Of a DNA stretch of 64,000 nt, positions 47,736-64,000 are shown piece by piece (the stretch's first letter is position 1; each line of letters begins with the position of its first letter). The translations under genes were made by a program, and so were the position numbers. The stretch is from assembly GCF_020085105.1 (NCBI RefSeq), contig NC_058044.1, positions 27,718,206 to 27,782,205 of the forward strand, written 5' to 3'. The stretch is from Siniperca chuatsi. Lineage: Eukaryota > Chordata > Actinopteri > Centrarchiformes > Sinipercidae. The notes beneath the pieces are model-generated. The model had not been told where the DNA came from, made no database searches, and saw only the letters and a program-made list of their open reading frames with translations.

Positions 47736-47995
47736 TTAAAGGGGCACTCCACTGACTTTCCATGTAGGAATCTGTTTACTAGTAATGAAGAGCTCTACTC
47801 AGCCTGTATAATCTGAGAAAATAATTGGGCCACAAATTTATGAAAGAAAGCCTGCATTACAAATTTGTGGTTTACAGGACAGGAAGGGTCTACTAAAGGA
47901 TGCTGTTGAGTTGCACTATAGGATCCAGTGTTTTTTGACTAATACTCCTGTGCGCCTGAAGCTTGACATGCAAAACATATTAAAGTTCCCCTTTA
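47736..47995. mobile_element. Decayed copy of the TTAAAGG MITE
   Basis: Starts TTAAAGGGGCACTCCACTGA and ends AAAGTTCCCCTTTAT; internal phrases (CTGTTTACT, CTCAGCCTGT, GGATCCAG) match the 28636-29080 element in order, with internal deletions. Confidence 0.6.
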
Positions 47996-48754
47996 TGTAG
48001 TTGGCAACAGGCAGTATTGTTGATACTGATATTTCCAGGCCAGACTGGCCAAAAGCAGAACTGGAGGTGTGGCTTGCAGCACTTCTACATTCTACATGTT
48101 CAGGAGTCACTATGTCAAAGTCATGAAAGATAGTTACATTCTTTGGTTGTGATATAACTGCAAATGCATAGTTAATAATAATAATTATTATTATTATTAT
48201 TATTATTATAATAACCTGCAACACTGATGTTCCTGGTGACTGTAAATAAGGCACTCAGCGGATATCACTTTGGCAGTGACAGCAGGGTCCCATCTTTGGG
48301 TTAGATTTTTTAGTCTCAAGTCTACAGCTCGGATATATGATATTAAGTAAATTTCCAATGTATGAATGACCTTGACTTTACCTACTTTGTCACATAATGC
48401 AATCCGAGTGCTTCTAACTAAAGTGATTCTTTCATCGCAGCTTATACTGTCTCATACTGTACTATGAGCAGGGGCACAAGGGGTTCATGTAACTAAAACA
48501 AGCTGCCACCATCTTTGCTAATACAGCACATGGGTGTGGATTGAGTGGCTCTTTTATGTTTGTGTTAACTCTGCTTTGCAGTGGAGGAGACTGCCTGTCT
48601 AAAGGTCAGAGAGTAAAGTAGCAATTTAATACCACAAACTAGATAACACATATGATGCCGGCTCTGTAAGATATCACATACATCTGCACATGCGTTGGGG
48701 CAGGATTTAAGAAAACATTGAAATAAGATGGCGTACCTTTGGGGAAAACTGTGT

Positions 48755-49322
48755 CCACCACTTTGGTCCAGACTGAAATATGTCAACAACTATTAGACGC
48801 ATTGCCATGCAATCTGGTACTGACATTTATGGTGCCGAAAAGACGAATCCTAATGACTTTGGTGATCCCCTGACTTTTCCTCTTGCTCCACCATGAGGTT
48901 AACATTTGTGGTTTTTAGTGAAATGTCTCAACAACTATTAGATGGATTGCCATGAGATTTGGTACATATAATCATGTTCTCCTCAAGATGAATTGTAATG
49001 ACTTTTTTAATCCCTTAACTTTTTATCTAGTGCCATCATCAGGTCAAATGTTTATTTTGTCCAATACTTTGGTTTATGATTAAATACCTGCAAAGCTAAT
49101 GACACTCCCATCAGCCTCAGCTGTACTTTGTGTTTAGGGCTACTTAGCAAATGCTAATTCAGTAAACTAAGATGGTGAATATGGTAAACATACTTGCTAA
49201 ACATCAGCATGTTAGCGTTGTCATTTTTGAGTATGTTAGCATTCTGACATTAGCATGTAGCTCAAAACACTGCTGTGCCTCAGTACAGCCTCAGAGCCAC
49301 TAGCACGGCTGTAGATTGTTGT
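48755..49322 (+). repeat. CAACAACTATT dispersed repeat, copy 2
   Basis: Longest copy. It contains the motif CTCAACAACTATTAGATGGA and a second earlier version TGTCAACAACTATTAGACGC, indicating internal tandem duplication. It is in the opposite orientation to 50630-51240. Confidence 0.75.
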
Positions 49323-49724
49323 TATAACCTTTCATTTAAACTGGAAAATCTCACTGAGATTAAGATTTCATTTTCAAGCAAGACATAAATATATTTATAA
49401 CGCCATATAACTGCAGAATTGAACATGTACAATACAGCAAGATGCCAGAGGACAATGTTATACGTTTGATACAGAAAGAGCAAAAAGCAGCAGTATTGAA
49501 ATATCTGTCCATTTATTCAAAAGGGAAAGAGGTTGTTTGTTTCGTTCATATACAGTAGTGGTACTTTAAGATCACAAATAGACAACCATCACAGTGAAAT
49601 TGTTTCAGCTGTCGTGACATGACACACGCGCGCACACAAAAACCCAGCCACATATTGTAATGTAATGAGGGAGCTGCCCTTCAATGTGGAAATGTCAGTA
49701 TGCCACTAAAGGATACAGTGACAG

Positions 49725-49728
<4 letters not shown>

Positions 49729-49774
<46 letters not shown>
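49729..49774. repeat. (CT)n microsatellite
   Basis: Perfect CT run of about 23 units. Confidence 0.95.
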
Positions 49775-49778
<4 letters not shown>

Positions 49779-50018
49779 GCACCCACTCACTGCACTATAG
49801 TAAATTATTCTGCCTGGAGCCACAGGAGGTTGTGTACAGGGTGAGTCACACTGCCCTCACAGCAGCATGCACGCACACACACACACACACACGGTGCCTA
49901 CCGTAATGTTTCTTGACTTGTAGTAAATGTGTAGAAACTACGTGAGTGACCACTCACAAGTCAGCAGAGCTTTTAGTTTTATCTCTAGCTTCATCTGCTC
50001 ACCTGTGCGCTGACGCAC

Positions 50019-50026
50019 TGACGTCA
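50019..50026. promoter_or_regulatory. Consensus CRE upstream of noct
   Basis: Palindromic TGACGTCA, 2.2 kb upstream of the noct start codon. A consensus CREB/ATF site; use is not shown. Confidence 0.35.
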
Positions 50027-50629
50027 AAGCAACACAGTGGACAACATTCGCTCCTTGACTCCATTCTGTTGGTTTAAGGGATCCAGATAGAGAGGAATAA
50101 TACTGCTTTGTCTCGGCTCATAAAACATCCGAATTATTTTGAGTACACACACGTGCAGGAATTTGTCTTGCGTTTATATTCACAGCGGAACAGGTGGATG
50201 TTTCACAAAGGTCTCTGCAGAATGCAAACACTTTGCTGCCACTTTCACATTGTGATTCAACATACTTGCACAAGGATGGTGGTTGCTGATGTGTCCTGTG
50301 TGTTTTTGTTACAGGAAAACAACATTTTTTTTATTAGCTTTACGTTGATCTACAAAGAGACGTTAGCCATTAAAATCAACAGAGTTTGCATACAATAACC
50401 TGTGATGGTCAATAAAGGCACACCTTCATATCGGTGGTTCCCAACCTTTATGGCTTTTGATGCCTTAAAACAGTGCTTCTCAACATGGGGGTCAGGACCT
50501 TTCCAAGGGAACACAAGCTAAATCTGGGGGGATCATGAAATGATTAAAAGAAAACATTTAAATTTAAAAAGGCCTCTACAAATTAATTCAAATAAACGTA
50601 GCTGTGGCTACAGGCCGCACGCCAACCAG

Positions 50630-51240
50630 CCAAGCTCTCAGCTGTACGAGGCTGTACTTTTAGCTAAATGAACGTCAGCATGCTCACACTGCCATTCTTA
50701 ACATGCTGATGTTTACCCGGTACAGTGTTTACCATGCTCAACATCTTAGTTTAGTGTTAGCATGCCAGCGTTTGCTAATTAGCACTAAACACAAAGTACA
50801 GCTGAGGCTGATGGGAATGTTGTTAGTTTTGCAGGTGTTTTGGTCATAGACCAAAGTATTGGACAAACTGAAATTCTGACCTTATGATGGCGCAGGTTTA
50901 AAAGTTAAGGCATCACCAATGTTAATACAATTCATCCTGAGGGGAAAATTCATTTCTGTATGAAATTTCATGCCAATCCATCTAATAGTTGTTGGGACAT
51001 TTCAGTTTGGACCAAAGTTGTGTAAAAAAAAAAAAAATTTCATTGGAAACGCAAAAACCTTTAACCTTCTGGTGGCGCTGGATGAAACGTCGGGATCGTC
51101 AGAGTCAGTACGATTCATCCTGTGGAGGCCGTGAGTGTCTTCACAAAACAGTTGTCGAGACATTTCAATCTGAATCAAAATGGCGGCCTGACCGACGGAC
51201 ATTGCCATGCCTAGAGCCACGCTGCTAACGTGGCTAAAAT
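50630..51240 (-). repeat. CAACAACTATT dispersed repeat, copy 3 (inverted)
   Basis: Reverse complement of the same family: CATCTAATAGTTGTTGGGAC and GGCTGATGGGAATGTTGTTAG are visible. Together with 48755-49322 it forms an inverted pair about 1.3 kb apart. Confidence 0.75.
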
Positions 51241-51849
51241 GTCAGGAACCACTGTGTGTACTTGTGTTTCATGGTTTGCGTGTTTACAGGTAGTGTGCAG
51301 TATCAACGTATCATTTAAATACATTTCACAGACATGAAGAGGTAAAACTGTCCAATATTTCACAAAAAAGATTAGAGAGAAAAAAATGACACAATAGCTA
51401 TAATTATGTGTTGCTTAATTATGTGTTTCTTCAATCTCATGACCCCTCACGTTTATGCCACGACCCCTAAGGGAGCTGCAAACCACAGGTTGGGAACCGC
51501 TGCTTCATACTGTAGTTATACAATTATAAATTTGATTCCAGCCCAAAATATTATGAGTTAGTTCTATCAGTTTAGAAAAGTACAACGTACTACATGGAAA
51601 ATAACCCTGAACACTGACGTACCGTTAGTGACGATAAGTTGTTATCAAAGTGACCTGGGTGCTGTTACAACATCCAAACTGAGGAAGTTATTATTGCAAA
51701 ACGCACACACACACGCACGCACGCACGCACGGCGGCACACACTCATCACATTTGTGCATTCATGCAGTCATTGTTGTGTGAGGGTGTGACAATCTCCAGA
51801 TAAGTCAGTACAGTTTATCTATTAGCAATATATCTGCCACACACTCCGC

Positions 51850-51884
<35 letters not shown>
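51850..51884. repeat. (TG)n microsatellite
   Basis: TG run immediately upstream of the putative noct promoter. Confidence 0.95.
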
Positions 51885-51888
<4 letters not shown>

Positions 51889-51929
51889 ACTGAGAGAGCA
51901 GCGGTTTGGATTGCGCAGTGTATGCCTCT

Positions 51930-52060
51930 CCCTCAACAGCACGTGAGCTGTAATACTCCATATGGCCTGATGACGTCTATACTTCCTAATCTCTCTCTGT
52001 GTCTCTCTCTCCCTCCCCGAGGCTTTATAGGCAGCAGTGAACAGTGGGAAGTCAGATTCC
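51930..52060 (+). promoter_or_regulatory. noct: Putative noct promoter
   Basis: In order: an E-box CACGTG (51940-51945), a near-consensus CRE TGACGTCT (51971-51978) and a TATA-like TTTATAG (52023-52029). A start near 52050 would give a 5' UTR leading to ATG 52240. Nocturnin is rhythmically expressed in vertebrates, and a CRE-like element drives it in Xenopus as I recall, so this arrangement fits; activity is inferred. Confidence 0.5.
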
Positions 52061-52239
52061 TGCATTCACACAGAGACAAACACATCTGCCACTGTCTCCT
52101 GTTACAGGGAAAACACTTTGAGCGTAGCCAGGAAGCTTAAATTAGCTTAGACATAAACATACAGTATCAGTATACAGTGTTAGCGTTAAAAGGAGGCGTT
52201 AAGGACTCAAGTGCAGGGTGGACGTAGCTGTGGACTGTG

Positions 52240-55200
52240 ATGGAGACTATGGGTAAGAGGCAGCTGTTCTTTGTTTCACTGTAGATGAGGTCATGTTGGG
52301 ATGTACAGTATCTGCTGTATATACATGACTGGTGTCATTTTGAATGTACAAAATCAAAGATCAGAGGTGGAAGGTGTTACAGTGGAGCAGAGCGGGGATT
52401 TAATCACCATATTCAGTCTGGCTGGTGCTGGCATGTACATGGATAAACATGGACCCACATAATTATTAACATTTAATGTCTGAAAGAGTAAGAAGATATT
52501 TATTGTTTATCTAAATGCTCCAGGGTTTGTTTTATATGTGGACAGGAGTGGGAGCTGGCTCTTGTCACTGAAGTCCTGTTATCGCTCACTAACACAGAAC
52601 AGGAACCTAAACATCAGTGGCCAAACAGTGTCTGATCTCTCCATTTGTAGTCATATAGTTCTGGTCCAGAGGAGCCGAGAAGTTAGGTTCTGTCTTACTG
52701 CTGTCATCAAGCTCACTTTCAGGCGCAGCTTTTTCAGAGAAAATGGCGGTCAAACAGTCACAGTTAGCAACTTGCTGGTGAACATAGTGGAGCCATTAAA
52801 GAGCCAGATATTTCCCTCAGGAGCTGAGGAAGACCAAAAACAGAGCTAAAAGAAGAGTGAACATTGAACTGCCACAGTGGTAGATATACTGTACATCAAA
52901 GGTGAAAGTGTGTGATGTAGCAGACAATTTATTTTTAACTAATTTGTTAAAACTGTTAATACTCAGTGTCAGTCTGACGGTCACTGGGAAGTCTTGTTTT
53001 TAGGTTGCATTAGTGATTCAGTTCACGTGAGTGGACAGATGTTGAAGGGGGACACAAGGCGAGCTGAGCTGCAGTCATGCTCAGACATGAGAAAGAAACA
53101 CTTTAGTCATCATGTGATTAAAAAAAAAAAAAAAAACGGGATTTGTCACAGATGACTTGGCAGCTGAGACAGTCGAGCCTGTGAGTGTGTTCCCTCGTCT
53201 CATGATCTGAGCTGAAGGTCAACAAACACACCTCACCGTCTTTGTCTTTTTCTTCTAATCAGTGTGTCCGATGGGTGGAGGGGCCACCAGGCTGTACAGC
53301 GCCCTGACTCAGACCCACAGAGGCAGCTCTCCTCTCCCCCTCCCTCCGTCCCATCTGGACCCCCACCAGCCTGCGGACACAAACCTGGATCCGGATTCCT
53401 GCCAGGTGACTCCTTCACTTCTGCTCACAGTACAGTTCTAGTATGTATAGTAATCTGCCTCCCTGAGCTGAAATAAATGTTAAATGTCATGTCTGCCTTG
53501 CAGCAGCACAAGGGGTCCGATCCAGTGGAGCTGCTTCGACAGTGCGAGGAGGCCCTCAGGGACCGACCACCTCGCTTCCACAGGAAGTTCACTCACTTCA
53601 ATGATGGAGACGGCGCCCCCAGCAGCCCCATCAGGATGATGCAGTGGAACATACTGGCCCAAGGTAGATTGCTTTTAGCCCACCAACAGTCTAATATCAC
53701 ATCACACTGGATTGTAGGCTCTGATATATCTAATGACACATTTTAACTTGAAAAACAGTTCAGATTTTTGATGTGGCAGATCCAGGGAGATATAATGATA
53801 TAAGTGGCTTTCTAATTGTGTGCCAATCCTTATTCCTGGTACTTTAACACAGTAAAGTTGGAGATATCAGGTGTCATCCTTTCCTCCATTTGCTTCCATT
53901 CATTTTTGTGCCAGTTAAAGCTGCACTAATGAATGTTTTTATATTAACAACTGGATCAAATGGCTATGCATAATGTGAAAGGGGTCGCTCATAGCCATGA
54001 ACCCACAAATAATTATCACCTGACTGCAGTTCCCCTTCAGCTCTTCGGAGCGTTTTAGCATATTTCAGCTCATTGTTTTGGTTTTACGGCAACTATACTG
54101 TTTTGATTCACTCTGCTGCGCTCATCACCCCGCTAAACCGATTGTCAACTACTTGTCCAGCACCAGACAGCAGACAGACAAAGTTAATGACTAGCTGGTG
54201 AACATAGTGAAGCATTTAGCAGCTAAATGTCACCACACTTTCATCTCCATACTCGAGATGAAAAACTCGACTCCAAAAAAAAAAATCTCTGATAAATACC
54301 TGCCCAGCACCAAACAGCAGACAAAGTTAGCAATTAGTTAAGCTAGCCGGTGGAGGAAATTGAACAACTTGCAAGATAAAAACTCAGATATTTCCCCCAG
54401 GAGTTGGTAGAGAGCAACACTTTGCTAAAAGCAGAATGAATTCAATTGTATTTTATTTATATAGCGCCAAATCATAACAGAAATTATCTCAGGGCACTTG
54501 TCATATAGAGCAGGTCTAGACCATACTCTTTATAATATTATTTACAAAGACCCAACAATTCCCACCATGAGAAAACACTTGGCGACAGTGGCAAGGAAAA
54601 ACTCCCTTTTAACAGGCAGAAACCTCGAGCAGAACCGGGCTCTGAGTGGGCGGCCATCTGCCTCGACCATATTGGACTTATTATTTTCCAGGTGGCAAGA
54701 AGAACTACTCCAAATGAATGCTAATGTTGCTTGGTTGTCAACTTTTCAAAGTGATAATACATCACTTCTTCTACTGCCCCCAAGTGGCCATACAAATCTA
54801 TTAATACTGCTTTAAAAAAACATCAAATTTATTATCCTGACATCAACAGGAAGTTAAGCAGAACTCTTCACTGAGAAGTAATACTTAAAAAAATACATCA
54901 CTTTACAACCTTAACTGTCAAGCTAAGTTTTTTTTTTATGTTAAAAATGCAGGCCTAATTATGTAAAACTGTGGGAAATGTAATAAAGGTGTAGACAGTA
55001 GGACATGGTAAGGGTGTTCTTTTGTAAGCAAAGAACATTTCCAAGTTGTAGCAAAGAGATATCCTGATTGAACACTTGCTAACAAACTATGGAGCGTAGC
55101 TACTCGAGGTTAAGGCTATACTGAAGTCAGATGTCCCTCTTTCTCCTGTCCTTCAGCTCTGGGCGAAGGACTTGACAGTTTTGTCCAGTGTCCCCCGGAG

Positions 55201-56091
55201 GCCCTCAGCTGGTCCCGCAGGAAGTACCTCATCTTAGAGGAGATCCTCACCTACCGACCACATATCCTGTGTCTGCAGGAAGTCGACCATTACTATGACA
55301 CCTTCCAGCCAGTTCTGGCAGGCCTGGGTTACAGCAGCAACTTTTGCCCTAAACCCTGGTCGCCATGCCTGGATGTGGAGGGCAACAACGGCCCCGACGG
55401 CTGCGCGCTGTTCTTCGATCAGTCGCGATACGAGTTCCTGGATAGCATGAGCATACGGCTGTCTGCCATGAGGATTCCAACCAATCAGGTGGGTAGAATC
55501 TGCTTAAAGCCACACTTGGACACATAGAAACCTCCTCATAAGCACCTTTAACACGCCGCCCTCTTGCCACAGGTTGCTGTGGTGACGATGCTACGTTGTC
55601 GGCGCACGGGAAGATGCGTGTGTGTGGCCGTGACCCACCTGAAGGCTCGTTCTGGCTGGGAGTGGCTCCGCAGCGCCCAGGGCTCCGACCTCCTGCGACA
55701 CCTCCAGAATCTGGTCCAGAAACACGCCGGCGGGCCCACGGGTGCCCCTAGCTCTGACATTCCACTGGTCATATGTGGCGATTTCAACGCAGTCCCAACT
55801 GAGGAGGTCTACCGGCGTTTCAGTGGGTCGCCTCTCGGTTTGGACTCGGCCTATAAGAAACTCAGTCAAGACGGTTTGACTGAGCCGGAGTACACGACAT
55901 GGAAGATTCGGCCTACAGGGGAATGCTGTACCACTCTGGACTACATTTGGTACAGTCAGGACACACTGAGAGTGGACGCAGTTTTGGACATGCCCACGGA
56001 GGAACAGATTGGGCCAAACAGGCTTCCGTCCTTTAGCTATCCATCTGACCACCTTTCTCTGGTTTGTGACTTTAGCTTTAAGGAGGAGTGA
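52240..56091 (+). CDS. noct: Nocturnin, EEP-family NADP(H) 2'-phosphatase
   Basis: Five coding exons in phase: 52240-52252 (METM), 53263-53405, 53504-53663, 55157-55488 and 55573-56091; 388 residues. The endonuclease/exonuclease/phosphatase fold shows all signature boxes: MMQWNILAQ (N101), LCLQEVDHY (E147), VTHLKAR (H238), CGDFNAVP (D286, N288) and SDHLSL (D375, H376). KPWSPCLDVE, NNGPDGCALFF and TEEQIGPNRLPSF are nocturnin-specific blocks. The start joins METM to VCPMGGGATRLYSAL, matching the shorter human form that begins within VCSMG; no long mitochondrial leader exon was found here. Known role: circadian enzyme that dephosphorylates NADP(H) to NAD(H), formerly called a deadenylase. The third exon has a tandem acceptor. 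Convergent with elf2. Confidence 0.95.
54432..54665 (-). mobile_element. L2/Maui-like LINE tail, copy 3 (inverted)
   Basis: Reverse complement of the tail at 3293-3470: GGCAAGGAAAAACTCCCTTT, AGCAGGTCTAGACCATACTC and ATTTATATAGCGCCAAATC are recognisable. It lies in a noct intron. Confidence 0.8.
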
Positions 56092-56545
56092 GAAGGAAAC
56101 GCTGAACAAGCACACAGGAAGGGGCGACGCTGTGAAGAGAGAGTCGAGGTTGGCTTCACTCGACAAGAAGGCGTGCAGGTGAGGCGCCACATGCGAGTGA
56201 ACCGGACAGGATGAAGACAGGAGGCCGAGGAACCAGAGTGGGAAGTTAGTTATTGTGACTGGACTGAAAAGTCAGATAACTTAATGACGCTGAAGTTGCA
56301 GTGATACGTGCTGCAACAACATAGTCTACCTCCCCAAAGCCTAACACTGTGCGAGTGTGTTTTCTGCACCAGGTTACTGTCCTGTACCTTCATCTGTACT
56401 CAAACACAAACAAGCACAGTGAAACTCAAGAATGGGATTGGAAACTTGTTTGTTTTTATTAGTTAAAAATAATCTTAGAATCAATTAGTTTCATTGAAAC
56501 TGCAGTAAATGTGCTTCCCACTGCCAGTGTACTACAGAGTGACAG

Positions 56546-56551
56546 AATAAA
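56546..56551 (+). terminator. noct: Poly(A) signal of noct
   Basis: AATAAA 455 bp after the noct stop, followed by a T-rich stretch. Confidence 0.55.
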
Positions 56552-56559
56552 GTGTTTTT

Positions 56560-59510
56560 GCTGCACCTATGTGAGGTTTATATTTGATGACTGTTGCTTT
56601 TAGAGTTATGTAGATTTACTCTCTCTGACTGTGCTCTTGCTGGTTTGCGACTTAAAAAGGATCGGCTCATCCAAATTAGCAAATTATCTAGAGCTATCTA
56701 GAGATGCAGATTGTTTTGGTTTTATCTATCCAGATTTTGAGATTTCTGTCTGTGTCTACCCCAATCTAATGGAGGTGAATATCTCTTTTGTTTGTGGTGC
56801 TCTGTGGTGTAAACAATGTCCTGGTTACTCTGAATAATCCAGACCTCACTGTGAACAATTTTAATTGGAACTACATTCTACAGAGGAAATAGTCCCTATA
56901 AACACTGCTGAGAGTATTCTGTTTATCCAACTGTTTCTGAAGACACCTTGCTGTTGAATTTTCCAAATGCAATTTTTGAATGCTTTGAGCAACAAACTAA
57001 ATTCCATTCCCCTCCATTTTATTGGGGACAGCTATTTCACAACCTGGGCAAAACCAAAACTATCTGTAGCATGGCGACACACCAGGAAATGTAATCTGGG
57101 TGAATTGACCTTTTTTAAATTTACATAGTCTGGATAAAAGGGTCCTTTCAGGTACAGCTGATTATGGCACTGGCAGCTCAAATATTCAGTTTCAGTGCTA
57201 AATGTAATCAATAGCTGTCTGAACATTAGTAATACAATAACCAACTGGTATGACAAACATGCAACCACAGACAGTGTGTAAATGTGCAACAATCTTTTTT
57301 TGTCATGTAACCAAATCACGTTGTAACAGGTCTAATTAACTGGACGTACTGTACCAAACAGACAGCTCCAAGATTGGCAGAACTTTTGCTATTAGGAGGA
57401 AATTAAGTCTACCCTATGGCCAGGCACTACAGTCCCTATACAGCATCAGAGCACACACTCCCACATAGGTTCATGGTCCCGTTTTAATTTACTATCTGTT
57501 GAGACATTATCCGGTCTGTGCTCAACGTACAGTATGAGATACAGAAACGCTAAGTTTTTAAATGTCTCAAACTAGATTGGCAAATGCTTTGAAAACATTT
57601 CATAAAGACATTTTTTGAGGACTGTGCATTTGCACTATTTAAAACTATTTTTTTCATCATTTGAGTTCATCAGCATCTTTTCAGCTACAGCACGACTGAC
57701 TATTACCCTGATTTATCTTTGTCTATCTTTGTGTATGAAACAATAAATTCTGTAAACTCAGCTGGATGGGAGAACGTGGAAAGTAACCACAGAAACAGTC
57801 TGCACTCACTGTGCTTCTGATACACTGGAAAAATAAATGTTATTGCTACTTAAAAACAAGGTTACTGCCAATCAGATTTGGTTTTATAAGTAGGCTAACC
57901 TCCAAGCTTCAATATAAAAACATAAATATATACATAAAACCATGATGAAAACTGCCAGGTTTCAAATATCTTTTTATAGTTCAGTAAAATCTAATACACT
58001 TTGAAACAAGAGTACAGCAAAATAGAATATACTTCAAATGTTGAATATACAAACAGTTCAGTCTGAACACAAACATCTTTCTCTCCATTTTCCCTCTTTT
58101 TAGATAAAAAATAATGAAATGTAGGGGCAGGGCCAAAGTGGCAGTAAAAAAAAAAAAAAAAAAAAATCTATGCTGGCAAATTGACCCTCTGTTTTAAGCG
58201 AGAAGTAAAGTGACCTGGCATCCACAGTGGTATGTTTCTCGCAGACATTTTGCATAAACTTGTGATTTTCAATGCCTCTCTTTTAATAATTAAAATAAAT
58301 GTCTTTAATTCATTCTTGACCTCTGAGTTTACATACATTCTTATCTGGATTCTTTTTTCAAGACATGGCAGCATGCATCAGCTCAGAGTCGCATTTCCAT
58401 GCAGACTGTAGGGTTCTGAAAAGAGCAAACATCTGTCAAAAAAAGAAAGAAGAGAAAAAGCCAAAATCCTTTTGTCAATTAAGTCTGAAATTCAAGCCTA
58501 GAGATTTTCCTAGACGCTGGAGGTTACACTGCAAGCCATCGGGCCACTGATCTACAACATGTTACCGTTTCTCCTGTAAGATTCAATCTATATGAGTGTT
58601 TTTATTATTATTAGTTCCTCTGTCTCCATCAGGAAACAGAGAAACTAATAATAATAATAATAATAATAATAGTTCCCTTAGCTTCAATAATACTGTGCTT
58701 GGTACAAGGTATCAAAACACAAACTAAATTTCAGCTTACTGTTCAGACAATACATGAAAAAGAAAGTCAAAATTAAAATCTAAAGCTGTTCTGTTAACTT
58801 TAGCTCCGTAAACTGTATAGTAGATTGTTTTTTTAATATATAAAAAAACATTTTCTGTCTGATATCGTTGTTAGAGCTTCTCGCAGCTCCATTTTTTTAC
58901 GACTCAAGTAGCACCACCGACACTTGATCTGCACAGTGATATAAGTAAAAAAAAAAAAAAGTTTTTTAATTTGCTGGTTTTTACATCTGTAGAGGCAAAA
59001 ATTATACACAAATGGTCTCTACAAAAGCTTCATTACACCCCCCGCTGTGTCTTTTATTTGATAGTACACATTTTGGTTAGTTGTAATTATTTGCCTTGTT
59101 TTGTAGTGTTTCAGCTTCTGCTTTGTATTTTTAAAAGGTTCTTTCCTTTTCCCCCAATTTGAGTCAGTGATAGCGATATATTTAGAAGGCATAAATTGTA
59201 GTGATCAAGGTTGGTCCCTTTACCTTTCCCAACAAGTTCCTTTAAAGTCTGTGTGTATTCCTTGGTTGCGGAGTACAGTTTGAACTCTGTACACGACACT
59301 CAGAGGTTTCAGTGTGGTTCTGAGGGAGACCGGCTTTGTTCAGTAAAGTTCTTGGCAGCAACAAGGAAAATGTGTAGACAGGTTCAGGACTAAAAACAGG
59401 CCTTCGGGAGTCTTTAAAGTCTCACAGGCTGCTGCTGGTTATTACAAGAGTAAAAATGACGTCAGACATGTACAACCTAACCCTGTCTGGCAGAGAAGGA
59501 AATGATGGAC
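56560..59510. other. Noct-elf2 convergent intergenic/3' UTR region
   Basis: No coding exon. It probably contains the elf2 3' UTR on the minus strand; TTTATT at 59053-59058 is the nearest minus-strand AATAAA, and further ones lie lower (for example near 57020). An A-run occurs at 58146-58166 and AAT repeats near 58650-58670. Confidence 0.5.
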
Positions 59511-59513
59511 ATT

Positions 59514-63579
<4,066 letters not shown>

Positions 63580-63582
63580 CTG

Positions 63583-63584
<2 letters not shown>

Positions 63585-63630
<46 letters not shown>
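63585..63630. repeat. (AC)n microsatellite
   Basis: AC run directly upstream (in gene sense) of the elf2 exon at 63579; its GT complement sits at the acceptor of that exon. Confidence 0.95.
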
Positions 63631-63633
<3 letters not shown>

Positions 63634-63639
63634 TAGCTA

Positions 63640-64000
63640 ATAGTTCAGGAAAAATAAAGTTACTGGTTGAGCCCAGTGGACACTATTATACCAAAACACA
63701 TGAGTTATACTATTAATCCCCACAGGGAAAATCTGTGTCCTGCTCAAGGACACTACACCACCTAGCTTTCCAATATCTAAGCTAAGAAGCCACAATTTCT
63801 ATATTTACATGGTCAACTTAATAATTTCCCAAACATAATAAAATACTACCAACTGTAATTCGCCTCTATCACACCATTAATAGTGCTGCATATGCTGCAC
63901 ACAAAATGCAACTATATGGCACCCCCTAGTGAAAAACCCAATCGCTTTTAGACCACTGATACGGTAATTTCAGCAGACAACACATTCACTCTGATCCAGA
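63640..64000. other. Elf2 intron, no feature seen
   Basis: AT-rich sequence with no coding exon recognised; the upstream elf2 exons are beyond the window. Confidence 0.5.

Noticed and set aside
55548-56190. Antisense open frames of 79 and 199 codons
   Set aside because: They mirror the last nocturnin exon, which has a complete set of EEP catalytic motifs in the sense frame.

Overview
The window is vertebrate nuclear DNA, most likely from a teleost fish. The genes have many short exons with GT-AG introns, CA/TG microsatellites are abundant, and the interspersed repeats are types I associate with fish genomes (L2/Maui-like LINE ends, a Tc1-like terminus, TA-rich MITEs, a recurring CAACAACTATT repeat). 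All exon chains below were built by hand from splice signals and reading phase; no database search was run.

Layout. 1-8690: mostly repeats, with a GC-rich promoter-like block near 6150-7060. 8691-9962 (+): a six-exon type II C-type lectin-like receptor. 10000-18150: repeats, plus two relic exons of a second SLC43A3-type transporter split by a decayed minus-strand LINE. 18180-30130 (+): an intact slc43a3 gene (12 coding exons, 512 codons). 31128-38697 (-), tail to tail with slc43a3: an eight-exon gene whose phases all match. It encodes a protein of about 1478 residues joining a Crypton/DUF3504 tyrosine-recombinase-like domain, a PR/SET domain, a BED zinc finger and a hAT transposase-like region. 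A further BED exon lies just upstream (39770-40010), phase-compatible with the same gene. 42550-44766 (+): an intronless coiled-coil gene resembling CCDC175. 45000-51900: repeat-rich flank. 52240-56091 (+): nocturnin (noct), with E-box, near-CRE and TATA-like elements upstream. 59514-63579 (-): the 3' seven coding exons of an ETS factor, very probably elf2, whose 5' part lies beyond the window. The noct/elf2 pairing matches the NOCT-ELF2 neighbourhood I recall from human chromosome 4.

The genes do not form one pathway: a cell-surface lectin, a nucleobase transporter, a domesticated-transposon chromatin-type protein, a coiled-coil protein, a circadian NADP(H) phosphatase and an ETS factor. The most unusual item is the recombinase-PR/SET-BED-hAT gene. 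It appears to combine pieces of two unrelated DNA-transposon classes with a PRDM-type domain, and both transposon domains seem to have lost catalytic residues. I cannot match this architecture to a named gene from memory.
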